This document shows, in pieces, positions 26,503 through 40,000 of a stretch of DNA of 64,000 nucleotides. The DNA comes from Nansenia antarctica (lineage: Eukaryota; Chordata; Actinopteri; Argentiniformes; Microstomatidae). The DNA is taken from NCBI GenBank assembly GCA_963989245.1, contig OZ022351.1, forward strand, positions 21,278,616 to 21,342,615, given 5' to 3'. Below the pieces are notes generated by a model, which was not told the DNA's origin, made no database searches, and saw only the letters and a list, made by a program, of their open reading frames with translations. The position numbers were made by a program, and so were the translations under genes. Position 1 is the stretch's first letter, and each line of letters starts with the position of its first letter.

Positions 26503-29500
26503 GTAAGAATCACTATAGTTTTAATTTAAAAAGGGTCCAATAAATGTTATCTGAGGCAAATGGATTTACAGCAAAGCATGCCTAATGCTTTACTGTAAAT
26601 CCAGTTTAAAGTACTCTCATGTTCCTTAAGGGCAAAGTGACAGTGTACCATGTGGCATGGTTATCAGATCAATGACTGCAAATACAACACAGGGGTGTGT
26701 TCAGATAGGTGAAACCTTTAGAACCTTACTGATAGCATGTGTATACTGTATTGCCGACAGACAGACTATTCTCCTGGACAAAGACTGATTCCTGTTCTCC
26801 ATCATAATTTCCTTCTAAAGAAGCTTTATGTTTTATGTTCGGTCAGGTGCATCATGGGACTATTAATACAGGAAGTCTGTTTGCTGACATTCCTCGTCTT
26901 CTTTGATACCTGTTCATCTATTACAGGTAAATATGATCAATATCATCTAGTTACACTTACACATTGTGAATGAATTTGTTTGAATCTAAATTATTTAAAA
27001 GATGCACTGTACTTGATATTCAACACTTAATTAGAAGTGGGCCTATGGCAAAAAAAAGCCTCTTTACTTTTTATAGTATACAGTATACTGTAGTGATTAG
27101 TGAAACATTCATTGGTGAGTTGAAACAGTTAAAATGCTATCTATATTCATCCCAAATAGTTGGAAGTGTTCTCAGTGCATCATTCAGACTGATTGTACAG
27201 TAAGACCTTCTCTTCTCTCACACCAGATTACAGGGAGCTCACCCTTGTTGTCCCTTCCGACCCTGTAGTTGCCTCCACTGGCCATGACATCATTCTACCC
27301 TGTCACCTCTCTCCTCAAACTAGTGCTGTTGCCATGGATATCAAGTGGTTCAGGGAGGGACATTTTGTTGACTACATGTACCAGTATCAAAGTGAAAAGG
27401 GGTTAGAGGGGAAGGGCTATGAGGGCAGAGTGAGTCTGTTCACCCAGGAGCTGGAGAGAGGCAACGTGTCACTTCTGCTGAAGGACGTCAAGATGTCTGA
27501 TGAAGGGCGGTACAAATGCCAAGCTAGCCACTTGGAATGGATCCAGGAACCATCGGTTGAGCTACAGGTTACACGTTAGTATATATTTGGATTATTAAAT
27601 AAAAATAACATGCATCCAATTGTAAGTGTTATTTTGTATTTCAAATTAGCTTCTTTTTTTTTTTTTTTTTACAAATATCAGTTTCATCCATTACGTTTGG
27701 TACAAATAGGAATTGTTCTCATTAGTGTCAGTACAATAAGTGGATTGATGATTGTATTAATCAGTACAAATGATTACAGATCCATCCTGATCCAAAAATC
27801 TGTAGATGGCAGCAGACATTGAAAAAGTTTAACCAAATCCGCTTTTATTGTGAAATCATCTCATCTCATCTTGTGTTGTCATCCTCTGATGGCTTTTGAT
27901 CCAGACTTGCCATGAAAGAACCACTTCAAATCACCTATTGAATATATTTAGCAATAAAGTACTGTATATTGGATATAGTGTTTATTTGTACTTGTTTTGA
28001 GCAAGCCGGCACTGATCAGTGGGTATGTAAACTAAGTTTATGTGTCCCAAAATGGCTTTACGAATTACAGAAGATTGTTGCTTAAAGCAAGAGAACTGCT
28101 TAAAATCTAACCTTGTAACCAGGCGATCAAACCTTGCATTTCACCAACACAAATACCACTTCAATTGTGGTCTAGACCCATATGCCTGCTGTATGTCATA
28201 GTATATCCAATGGCTATGTGCTGCTCGATTTGGATGGTGCTCCTTTATTGAATTGAAGTGATGGAGGAGATTCTGGTGTAACGTATCGCTTAAAACTTCC
28301 TGCTGTCCTAAATGTTTTCTTCCTCCTGTTTTGAGCAGAGCAGGGCAGTGTTCCCAGGATCTCCGTGGGCAGGCATCACAGAGTGTTCATCCAGCTGAGC
28401 TGCAGCTCAGAGGACTGGTACCCAGAGCCTCACATGCTGTGGACGGACCGCAGTGGGAAGTAGATTACCTCAGCACAGACAGACAGACCCAGACAGACAG
28501 AGGGAGGAGTCCTGTACTCCATCACCAGTCACGTTAGACTAGGGATGGACCAACTGGAGGGAGTGACCTGTGTGGTGATGCTACAGAACAAGAGATCCAG
28601 GCTGGAGTCTGCAATGCAGATGACTAGTAGGTTTAGACTCTGGGATGCACAGGGAGGTACACATTGTGATGTTATTAGGCCATTGCCCTCAATTCAGTCA
28701 ATACTGGATAAAGCATTCATAATTTTCATTAACATTTTTGACATTTAGCAGACACTTTTAACCAAAGCGACATTTATCTAAAGTAAGTGAATCATCCATA
28801 TCTCAGTGATCAGAAGTAAAATCTTTTCCTGGACCAGGGGCCATTAGCAATCAAAATACTATAATAAGGAAAAGTACTTAGAATACTCTCTTTTCTTTTT
28901 GCACTCTGTACCTGCCCACTGCTACCCCCTAATATCTTTGTTTGTTACATCACAAATGTCAGGGGCCACTGTTGTCAGAAAACAGAGACTATAAGCAGTG
29001 TTGATTTAAATTCAGGACTGTAGACTACTGCAGTGTTTGGAGCTAAGATCAACCTTGACCTTGATTTTCTCCTGTAACAGAGGAGTTCTACCTGAGCACT
29101 GTGCCTGACCGGGTTTACATCTCTGCATTTGTGGTTCCTGTGTTTCTGGCGCTGGTGTGTATCACTGCATCTGTGCTCTTCGTCATCCATCACAGAAGAG
29201 GTTAGTGTCAATCAAATCAAATCAATGTTTGTTTTATAAGTAAAATATCTCTTCTACACATCTAATGATAGTGTAGTAGATCACAATAATCTGTAAATTA
29301 TGATTCAGGTATACAACAGCAAGCCCTTTACCTTTGTATTGGTGTATAATGACTAGAATATTTTTTTGATTTTCAGCTGGTCTGGAGAAACTCCAGCCTT
29401 TAAGTAAGATCAGATTCAAATACCCTCATTAGCCGATTACAGTAACACATTTGTTATTCATTTTACTTAGTTGCCTACAAAAACATTTATATTCAGGTGC

Positions 29501-30202
29501 TCTTCAATTCAATAGTTTAACATATTGTATTACTACTATCATTGCAGATAAAGTAAAGGAAGAATTAAAGATGGTGAAACAAGGTACCTATCCCTAATTC
29601 TCCAGATATTTTTTTTTGTCACAATTGTTGCATTGATTGAGTCTGAAAGATTAACAATGCTCCCCTATTCTGCAGAGCTCGACAAAAAGAACAAGTTACT
29701 GGGTAAGTATTGTATGTAGTGCAATGGCGGCTCATACCCTTTATTATTTGGTACGTTTTTGGAGTTGTATAGGCTATGTTTCAAATGTGTGCATGAAAAG
29801 GGTATGCAAAACACATTCATAACATCTGACATAAACACTTTATAAGACAGTCACAGATTTTGTGTCAGAAGTATTTATGTAACACCTATGGTGATTGTGA
29901 AAATAAAAGTCCCCCCAAACTATACATTTTTCTGTCTGAATTTGCCTACTTGGTATGATAGTTGTACATACTGTAGACTCGGCAATATGACATCACAGTA
30001 CACCACAGGTTGAGTTCCTGCTCACAGACACAGATGTGAACAACCTCAAGCCCCTACCCTCTAGCTACTAATATGGCAATCATTTCATCTAGCTCTCTTA
30101 TAGGCCAGATACAATTTTAACCATTTCACTAAATGCACCTATCCAATCTTAGGTCCACTCAAATGCAAAGGGGTGGGGGGTTTGTGGTTGATGAATGGCA
30201 TG

Positions 30203-30523
30203 AGTGACACAGTCTGGTGAAAGGGGTAACAAGTCATCAGCCCATTTAATGTTCTGACTTTCCTTTTGAAAATAAATTTCAGCGTAGTTGAAAAGCATTG
30301 ACACACTCGCTAGTCAACTAACACAGCTTGTTTTTGTAAAGTAGTGTTATAGTTAACTAGGTAGCAGTGGGGATTACTCACTGAATTAATTGCATTGCAA
30401 TATGTTGGCTTGACTAGCGAGTGTGTGTTGTGATTTTCAACAACGTTGAAACGTATTTCTGTGTCTGTCTGAACATTTTCATTGGTTGCCGACTGGTTCC
30501 CCTTTTCACCAGACCGTGTCACA
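30203..30523. mobile_element. Palindromic MITE, gene 2 copy
   Basis: Homologous to 13,209-13,529 in the same intron, with GTGACAC and GTGTCAC ends. Confidence 0.6.
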
Positions 30524-30742
30524 TAAATGGCAAAATTCAAACATGCTGTGACTGACATTATTGACTGTGGGCAAATGTATAGATTTTGGTCTGGACAATG
30601 TGTACATACATTCAATGTATACATACATAGATACATACATGAATACATTGTATAGCCTCAATTGAAACCTAAAATGCAAACTATGACTTTCTAGCTATCA
30701 CTGGCTGTAGCCTAGTAGAAGCAATAACTCCAGGTTCATTAT

Positions 30743-30782
30743 GTGTTCGCTTCGGCGGCACATATACTAAAATTGGAACGAT
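30743..30782 (+). pseudogene. 5' 40 nt of U6 snRNA (fragment)
   Basis: The stretch from GTGTTCGCTTCGGCGGCACA through TACTAAAATTGGAACGAT matches the 5' stem-loop and following bases of U6 spliceosomal RNA, with two apparent differences from the usual vertebrate sequence. It stops abruptly and joins the minisatellite (TATATCCATGCAG). Genes 1 and 3 lack it. The rest of U6 (ACAGAGA box and catalytic stem) and a proper promoter are absent, so it is not functional. Confidence 0.85.
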
Positions 30783-31068
30783 TATATCCATGCAGCTAGC
30801 TAACATCAGGTTCATTATATCCATGCAGCTAGCTAACATCATTATATGCATGCAGCTAGCTAACAACAGGTTCATTATATCCATGCAGCTAGCTAACATC
30901 ATTATATGCATGCAGCTAGCTAACAACAGGTTCATTATATCCATGCAGCTAGCTAACATCATTATATGCATGCAGCTAGCTAACATCATTATATCCATGC
31001 AGCTAGCTAACATCATTATATGCATGCAGCTAGCTAACATCATTATATCCAAGCAGCTAGCTAACATC
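30783..31068. repeat. Minisatellite of CCATGCAGCTAGCTAACAT units, gene 2
   Basis: About ten units of 26 and 33 bp, homologous to the arrays in genes 1 and 3. The CCATGCAG/GCATGCAG and ACATCA/ACAACA variants alternate. Confidence 0.9.
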
Positions 31069-32353
31069 AGCTAAATGACAAAGTGGTCACAAAGCAAAGA
31101 GCACAGTTCATGTTGTAACCTTTCCACTCTGGCACCATGAGTTCACATTGAACATATTTGATGTGGTTGAAATGAGATTTATTTAGCCTTTATGAATCAA
31201 TCAAAACATGTTATATACCATGTGCAATGACGATAATGAAACAAATTAATATGTATATGTACTGTAACCAAAATGTTGCAAATATTGGAATAGAGAACTA
31301 TTCCATTTCATCACCAAAATAATAACATGTTCTATCCACACAGAGATTACTGGGAAAATTCCAGAGTCAGGTAATTCTAGCTCCTTTCACATCAATTATG
31401 ATTGAATGTAAACATGGAATTTGTCATTCAACTATTGTTGTATTCTGTGTATTTTTGTTTGAATACTGATACACCCATCATTTTACATTTCTCTCCTCTA
31501 CATAGTTTGGGGCCATAGTTTGGTTCATCATGGAGGTAATTTGAACAATGTTCTATATCCCATACATATTGTGTGGCTACATAAATCAATGAATTAGTGA
31601 TTGAGGGGATACTCAGACTGTATGTACAGTAGATTTGTGAAATAGCTTTAATAACTTTGGACAAAGAAGATCAAATTGCAGGTTAGTTCATTATTACAGT
31701 TCAGTCCAGTTCATGATGGGATGCATGAGCATTCAATGTATCAGAACAGTTATGCACAGTATCTATCTTACCTTTTTTCAGTGGGTGTGACTCTCGACCG
31801 TGACACTGCACACCCCACCCTCACTCTATCTAGTGATAACAAATCTGTCAGGTTTGGAGCTCCACGTAAAGAAAAGGGCACTGAGAAGAGATTTGAGGAG
31901 AGACAATGTGTCCTGGGAACGGAGGGATACGACACAGGTAGCCATTACTGGGAAGTTGACCTGGGAGAGAAGACCCAGTGGAGTGTTGGAGTCGCCCAGG
32001 ATCCAGAGAACAGAGGTCTCTCAAACCTCCAATTCTACCCAGGAAATGGCTACTGGAGCATATGTTTTGAAAAGGACGAACTGAAAACAGTTGAAGGGTC
32101 GCCATGTATCCTTCCCCCTGAACTGAAACCTGAGAAGCTGGGGGTGTTACTGGACTGTGACAGGAAGAAGATATACTTTTTTAATGTGGAAAAACTGTGT
32201 CTTATCCACTGTTTCGCTATGATTACGATTCCTACCAAGAAACTGTATCCATTCTTTGGCCCTTTGTTTAGTTGTAAGGAGGAACTCAAAATCTCACCTA
32301 AGGCTATTACACAATAGACTTACCCTCCAAGCTCTGACAAGTGTTAGTGTAGT

Positions 32354-34424
32354 CAGGGGCGCCGCTAGAGATTCTGGGCCCCATGACAGAATATAATTTT
32401 GGGCCCCCCCACCTAAACCACCCATCAACCTAAACCCAGTTGAAGTTGATGAACTATTGATGCACTGCAAGAAATCCAATGATGGACATCTTTTGTAAAT
32501 GTAAAATTACAGTTAATACAGGAATCAACAATTCAGCAAAGAAATCTCAACATTCTTTAACTTATTAAATTAAGACTTGAACAACACAAGGACAAAAGTA
32601 TAATTAAATGAAGATTGGAACCCAATTATAAAAGTATAAATCACACAAAAAGTAAAATATATAATTTTAATGGGGTGGTATTGTGTCTAAATAAATGTAG
32701 ATCTTGTAAAGATCAGTTGGCCATAATACTGTCAGGATTAGATCAATGAAGAATTACAGCAGAGAGATATTTACTGACTCAGCATTGCTTGTTTCACACA
32801 AAGACAAACGTGTCTTATACAAGAGGGAGCAACACAGACATGGTGCCAGCGAAATTGAATGTGAAATGGGAAGATTTTTATTTTTACACTGCGGCAGTAT
32901 TTAGTATACCTGGAGAGCTAAAAAACTATATCTAGCCTAATGCACAACGATTCAAGATAGGAGTAAAGAGATCAAATCAAATCAAAGCTAAACGCTGGGC
33001 CTTCTTAGTATATAGCAACATCTTTAATAAGATCCTTGAAATCTAGTGATGAAGCCAACTTGCTGTGCTGCTGTCATTGTCCTTTGTTCTTCTTCTGCCT
33101 CTTTACCTCTTAATTTTTTAAATTGTAATTAATTTTGCCATTTAGCAGACGCTTTTAATCCAAACAATTACGAATTACAGGGACATTCCCCCTGGAGTAA
33201 CTGAAGGCTAAGTGCCTTACCCAAGGGCACACAAGTAGTGGTGAGGTTTCAGGCGGGATTTGAACTTGCAACTTTCCAATCACAAGTCCAACTCACTATC
33301 CACTACTAGACCACCACTACCCCCCACCTCTGCTCTCCTCTCTGGCTGCCTTGCTTGAAGTGGGCCCTGGCATGGAGTATCCATAGGTACATAATTCATA
33401 ATATGTCCTATAATAGTATTAACATAATAATACATACATTACACCAGATTAGCTAACTTAAATGTTATCTAGCTAGCTAACAATATTATTAAGATGCCAG
33501 TGGTCAATGTTATTGCAATTACTGGAAGAACTATTAACTAAATATGAATATTAGCTAAAGTTGTATTCAATGCTTGCATGGTAATGCAGCATACATTAAA
33601 ATATTCAAAATATGTTTGTTAACCCCAAACTCCTACTGCTCACCTCCTTCTCCTTCAACTGGGAGGTGGGTTGAGGGAAGGAGTCCTGATCCTGGAGCTG
33701 CATCTGTGCATGACGTCATTAGCATGTAACATTATACTAGTTAGCTAGCTAGCTATAGCAAGAGTGCATAGCTGCTGGATACAAATTCACTGAGCTCTAA
33801 TAACCTATATTTGGACCAAAATTGCACTCATCTCATACATTTAACTGAAATTATACTGACAGTGCACTGTAAGTTAACTATACTTGAAGTTAATGTTAAT
33901 TAGCTATAGCGAGCTAACTAGATCATCCACGCAGTGATTAGATCACAGATTTTTTTACTTTTCTCTTTTGAGACCCTGACTTTGGCTTTGCCTTTCACGA
34001 CATCGTCCACGCACGCACACGTACATTTGATGCATTTCCAATCTGGCTGTCCTCCATCTGTCCCACACACATACTACAGCAGGACATGTTGGTCATGGAA
34101 ACCTTGTCAGAATATTTGCGGTAACGTTCCTCTAGTCTAGCAGCTCGCGCGCGGTGGACTGAACCATGCAATGAATAAATAGAGGGGTAAATAATAAGGC
34201 TTCATTTTGTTAAACATAGAGAAACAAAACTCCAGTTTGTTTCTTTTGTGACTTTTTTTAATACATAGAATTATAATTTGAATTCGGCTACATTAACGTC
34301 CTTATGATATTAATAATATTATTTATAAATATAATATATATATTTTTAAAGATTCTCATGGGCCCCTGTCAGTGCTGGGCCCTTAGAATCGTCCTAACTT
34401 ACCACCCCCTTAGCGGCGCCCCTG
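32354..34424. mobile_element. hAT-type element, 2.07 kb, in the 3' UTR of gene 2
   Basis: The ends are CAGGGGCGCCGCTA and TAGCGGCGCCCCTG. The target AGTGTAGT is duplicated exactly (32,346-32,353 and 34,425-34,432). Gene 3 has the empty site, a single AGTGTAGT followed by ATATTTTAC near 45,265. No transposase reading frame is present. A SINE is nested inside. Confidence 0.9.
33130..33325 (-). mobile_element. tRNA-derived SINE nested in the hAT
   Basis: On the minus strand there is a tRNA-like head (GTGGTCTAGTAGTGGATAG as A box, GTTGCAAGTTCAAATCCC as B box). A body with CCCTTGGGTAAGGCACTTAG and the tail AAAGCGTCTGCTAAATGGC follow. The tail matches those of L2-mobilised fish SINEs. Confidence 0.75.
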
Positions 34425-34849
34425 AGTGTAGTATATTTTACTTGAACACACACATGCATGCATGGACTGTATTACGTAGGGTTAGGCTTTTTGGCTATGG
34501 AAGAATGTCTGCTGACAAAGGGGTGTTTTATGACATCTTGTAAACACATCCTTTTGTCTCAAGAGCCATATGTTTTTGCCTCAGGAAGTGCTGTCCTTAT
34601 ATGGGCATTTTAGGATGACTTCCTGTGAATCTGCCCTGACCTTTAACCTGGAATGACTTTAGGCCAGAGTGACATCATAGGTGACTGCCCCACTTTCACA
34701 CTCAGGTCACCAACTACAGTGATTGTGATAGGCCTTTGTTTGAAACGGTATTTACACATTGTGGCTGATATAGACCAGCCCCTGGCATGCCTCTCTTCTC
34801 TCTTGACTACCAGCAGCCAGCTCTCATATTTTGTAACCTGTATACTTTA

Positions 34850-34855
34850 AATAAA
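34850..34855 (+). other. Candidate poly(A) signal, gene 2
   Basis: AATAAA in CTTTAAATAAATCG, in the block conserved with gene 3 (45,691). In gene 2 it lies 2.5 kb after the stop because of the hAT insertion. Confidence 0.4.
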
Positions 34856-35695
34856 TCGTCTTGAAACCTCAGAAGTATATTATCGATTATTATCCAACAA
34901 GTAACTTAAGAAAGATACAACATTAATGTACTAGATGGTACATGATAGACAAGGTAATTGGGATGTGAACATTTACTCAAGTCCACAAGTACTCGTACCT
35001 GGACTCATAATCGATTCTGAAATATCCATTCTTGAAAATACTTTTTTCGCTTTTTGTAAGAAGGCTTCGTCTAAGCCTTGTATGGTACAACTTTGACCTG
35101 GTAGAACATGAAATGCGGCATTATTGTTTTTTCTTGTCAGCCGTGAGAGAGCCACAGTGGGAGCGGGATGTGCGCTCACTCACTCACACATGCACACTTT
35201 CTATTTGGTTATGGATGATGACGTTGGTGAAGTGACTCTAATTGTCAGTATATGGAGGGCAATTTATTTTATAGCATTTAAGCTCCACATCTTCCATTTA
35301 TATGTATATGCATGTACTTTGCAGAAATCCAAGTTATGTGATTGCTTTTCAGAATGGATTAGTTAGATTGCACTTTGACCTTTTTTGTTTTGAAGTTTTG
35401 TAATAACAGCAAATATGAATGAACATATGTAGACATTTCCTTTTTACAAATCAGCATAACGTCAAATAAACAAAACAGAAAAGACATGTTTTGACATCAA
35501 CTTAATTTAAATTGAGGACACTCCTTTGATTAGAGTATTCCCACTAGCTCTGAACTCACATGCCAATAATACGTCTTTAGTTCTATGACACAATAACAGG
35601 TCTGACAGTAATAGTCCCACATTACAAGCTATACCAATGTTTTTGGGCAGACAAAGGGGATTCTTCATGTTCTTGACTCTGAATAGGCAAAATGT

Positions 35696-35840
35696 GTATT
35701 TTATTTTGTTCAATGCTCCATGGTGAGACAAGAGGGCAGATCTCATTTTCATAACCTGGTCTCTTGTCAGATGAGTGACTGAGTGAGCCGTCCTCTGCAT
35801 TATAGAAAGTCACCTTCTTCTCCTGCCAATCCAGACACAT
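35696..35840 (-). pseudogene. Antisense B30.2 exon relic downstream of gene 2
   Basis: Near-identical to 25,546-25,690, one of the markers of the roughly 10 kb tandem unit. It reads CLDWQEKKVTFYNAEDGSL on the minus strand. Confidence 0.7.
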
Positions 35841-36579
35841 TCACTAAATGCAGGTCAATGCATTCCATCATATTCAGCTGTCATAGATATTAAAATATGA
35901 CCATAAACTGTACTGCTGCATTCATGTGAAACACATATAGGCCTGTAACAGGCTGTCGTGACTCAACAGGATATACTGTATACATACGTAATAAAATCTA
36001 GACCATAACAGATGAGTATGGAAGTAAGAGATTAGTAACCTGTAAATGATAATGATAATAATAATAAATTAGATTTTGCACTGGATTTTAACCAGTCTGC
36101 TGAATCAGCTGAACTTAGCGGATAAAATATTTTTTACCAATGTCAGAAGATTATTTTACAGTAAGCTAAATTTTATTCAAGTTCAGTCTTTAATATTTAT
36201 GCAGAATAACACAGGAAAGGAAAACATTTCAGCTCCAGTTGCATTTAAATGTTGTAAACCGATACAAAATGAAAGAATGAATGAATAATGAGAAGAATAT
36301 ATACTATTTGTAATCAGGCTGGTATATAGGAATTCTGTGTATTTTTCATTTAATGCTCTATAAACCATACACAGAAAATGTCTCTAGAGGGCCTATAAAT
36401 CATGTGTTGTTTGTATTAATGCAAAATGTAATATGCTGAAAATAAGAAACTGCATTGCTATACAACAATTCTATACTGTAATTTCTAGACAAACATAATG
36501 TTTTATTCTGATGTTTTTTCTACATCAACATCTATGGAGGTGTGGTTAAACATTACTGATTGTAAAAGAAAAAGCTTGT

Positions 36580-36652
36580 GAGTAAAAACGAAAGTGTTTG
36601 CTTGATCTTAAACTGCCAGACTCTGGTATAGACGTGCAGTGTTGGCGTTCAG
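36580..36652 (+). promoter_or_regulatory. Gene 3 promoter-proximal region and 5' UTR exon 1
   Basis: Conserved with genes 1 and 2: AAACGAAAGTG, then a CAG/GTAAGA donor at 36652/36653. The second 5' UTR exon, which carries the ATG, starts at 36,911. Confidence 0.4.
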
Positions 36653-37003
36653 GTAAGAATCACTATAGTTTTAATTTAAAAAGGGTCCAATAAATGTTAT
36701 CTGAGGCAAATGGATTTACAGCAAAGCATGCCTAATGCTTTACTGTAAATCCAGTTTAAAGTACTCTCATGTTCTTTAAGGGCAAAGTGACAGTGTACCA
36801 TGTGGCATGGTTATCAGATCAATGACTGCAAATACAACACAGGGGTGTGTTCAGATAGGTGAAACCTTTAGAACCTTACTGATAGCATGTGTATACTGTA
36901 TTGCCGACAGACAGACTATTCTCCTGGACAACGACTGATTCCTGTTCTCCATCATAATTTCCTTCTAAAGAAGCTTTATGTTTTATGTTCGGTCAGGTGC
37001 ATC

Positions 37004-40000
37004 ATGGGACTATTAATACAGGAAGTCTGTTTGCTGACATTCCTCATCTTCTTTGATACCTGTTCATCTATTACAGGTAAATATGATCAATATCATCTAG
37101 TTACACTTACACATTGTGAATGCATTTATTTGAATCTAATTTATTTAAAAGATGCACTGTACTTGATATTCAACACTTTGCCTATGGCAAAAAAAGCCTC
37201 TTTACTTTTTATAGTATACAGTATACTGTAGTGAAACATTCATTGGTGAGTTGAAACAGTTAAAATGCAACTATATGTATGCCAAATAGTTGGAAGTGTT
37301 ATCAGTGCATCATTCAGACTGATTGTACAGTAATACTTTCTCTTCTCTCACACCAGATTACAGGGAGCTCACCCTTGTTGTCCCTTCCGACTCTGTAGTT
37401 GCCTCCACTGGCCATGACATCATTCTACCCTGTCACCTCTCTCCCCAAACTAGTGCTGTTGCCATGGATATCAGGTGGTTCAGGGAGGGACATTTCGCTG
37501 ACTACATGTACCTGTATCAGAGTGAAAAGGGGTTAGAGGGGAAGGGCTATGAGGGCAGAGTGAGTCTGTTCACCCAGGAGCTGGAGAGAGGCAACGTGTC
37601 ACTGCTGCTGAAGGACGTCAAGATGTCTGACGAAGGGCGGTACAAATGCCAGGCTAGCCACTTGGAATGGATCCAGGAACCATCGGTTGAGCTACAGGTT
37701 ACACGTTAGTATTAGGATTATGAAATAAAATAACATGCATCCAATTGTAAGTGTTATTTTGTATTACAAATTAGCTTATTTAAAACAGTTTTACAAATAT
37801 CAGTTTCATCCATTACGTCTGGTACAAATAGGATCTGTTCTCATTTGTGTCAGTACAATAAGTGGATTGATGATTGTATTAATCAGTACAAATGATTACA
37901 GATAAGCCATCCTGATCAAAAAGTAACAGAAAATATCTCTTCTAAATATTTGACATAATACATCTTGAAACATCTGTAGATGGCAGCAGACATTGAAAAA
38001 CTGGGCAGTTTAACCAAATCTGCTTTTATTGTGAAATCACCTCATCTCATCTTGTGTTGTCATCCTCTGATGGCTTTTGATCCAGACTTGCCATGAAAGA
38101 ACCACTTCAAATCACTTATTGAATATATTTAGCAATAAAGTACTGTATATTGGATATAGTGTTTATTTGTACTTGTTTTGAGCAATCCGGCACTGATCAG
38201 TGGGTATGTAAACTAAGTGTATGTGTCCCAAAATGGCTTTATGAATTACAGAACATTGTTGCTTAAAGGAAGAGAACTGCTTAAAATCTAACCTTGTAAC
38301 CAGGCGATCAAACCTTACATTACACCAACACAAATACCACCTCGATTGTGCTCTAGAGGAGGGAGAACCAATAGGGATGCCTGCTGTATGTCTTAGTATA
38401 TCCAATGGTTATGTGCTGCTGGATTTGGACACTGCTACTTTATTGATGATGAATGATGCCCTCTTTGGGGGATTGTTATATCAGAGTCGACAAGTGATGG
38501 AGGAAATTCTGGTGTAACGTATTGCTTAAAACTTCCTGCTGTCCTAAATGTTTTCTTCCTCCTGTTTTGAGCAGAGCAGGGCAGTGTTCCCAGGATCTCC
38601 GTGGGCAGGCATCACAGAGTGTTCATCCAGCTGAGCTGCAGCTCAGAGGACTGGTACCCAGAGCCTCACATGCTGTGGACGGACCGCAGTGGGAAGGAGA
38701 TGACCTCAGCACAGACAGACAGACCCAGACAGACAGAGGGAGGAGTCCTGTACTCCATCACCAGTCACGTTAGACTAGGGATGGACCAACTGGAGGGAGT
38801 GACCTGTGTGGTGATGCTACAGAACAAGAGATCCAGGCTGGAGTCTGCAATGCAGATGACTAGTAGGTTTAGACTCTGGGATGCACAGGGAGGTACACAT
38901 GGTGATGTTATTAGGCCATTGCCCTCAATTCAGTCAATACTGGATAAAGCATTCATCATTTTCATTTACATTTTTGACATTTAGCAGACACTTTTAACCA
39001 AAGCGACATTTATCTAAAGTAAGTGAATCATCTATATCTCAGTGATCAGAAGTACAATCTTTTCCTGGACCAGGGGCCATTAGCAATCAAAATACTATAA
39101 TAAGGAAAAGTACTTAGAATACTCTCTTTTCTTTTTGCACTCTGTACCTGCCCACTGCTACCCCCTAATATCTTTGTTTGTTACATCACAAATGTCAGGG
39201 GCCACTGTTGTCAGAAAACAGAGACTATAAGCAGTGTTGATTTAAATTCAGGACTGTAGACTACTGCAGTGTTTGGAGCTAAGATCAACCTTGACCTTGA
39301 TTTTCTCCTGTAACAGAGGAGTTCTACCTGAGCACTGTGCCTGACCGGGTTTACATCTCTGCATTTGTGGTTCCTGTGTTTCTGGCGCTGGTGTGTATCA
39401 CTGCATCTGTGCTCTTCGTCATCCATCACAGAAGAGGTTAGTGTCAATCAAATCAATGTTTGTTTTATAAGTAAAATATCTCTTCTACACATCTAATGAT
39501 AGTGTAGATCACAATAATCTGTAAATTATGATTCAGGTATACAACAGCAAGCCCTTTACCTTTGTATTGGTGTATAATGACTAGAATATTTTTTTGATTT
39601 TCAGCTGGTCTGGAGAAACTCCAGCCTTTAAGTAAGATCCGATTCAAATACCCTCATTAGCCGATTACAGTAACACATTTGTTATTCATTTTACTTAGTT
39701 GCCTACAAAAACATTTATATTCAGGTGCTCTTCAATTCAATAGTTTAACATATTGTATTACTACTATCATTGCAGATAAAGTAAAGGAAGAATTAAAGAT
39801 GGTGAAACAAGGTACCTATCCCTAATTCTCCAGATATTTTTTTTTGTCACAATTGTTGCATTGATTGAGTCTGAAAGATTAACAATGCTCCCCTATTCTG
39901 CAGAGCTCGACAAAAAGAACAAGTTACTGGGTAAGTATTGTATGTAGTGCAATGGCGGCTCATACCCTTTATTATTTGGTACGTTTTTGGAGTTGTATAG

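Larger units (their letters stand above)
26854..32317 (+). pseudogene. Butyrophilin-like gene 2 with in-frame stop in the second Ig exon
   Basis: The same ten exons as gene 1: 26854-26926, 27227-27574, 28339-28626, 29081-29200, 29377-29403, 29548-29583, 29676-29702, 31344-31370, 31506-31535, 31782-32317. Splice sites and phases are intact. However, codon 28461-28463 in the IgC-like exon is TAG, where genes 1 and 3 have GAG (SGKE). Translation would end after the IgV domain and the first third of the second Ig domain, before the membrane segment. The product would be a short secreted IgV protein, or the mRNA would be removed by nonsense-mediated decay. The B30.2 exon remains open (VGVTLDRDTAHP to KISPKAITQ), which suggests a recent lesion, gene conversion from its sisters, or an allelic or assembly variant. 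Confidence 0.8.
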
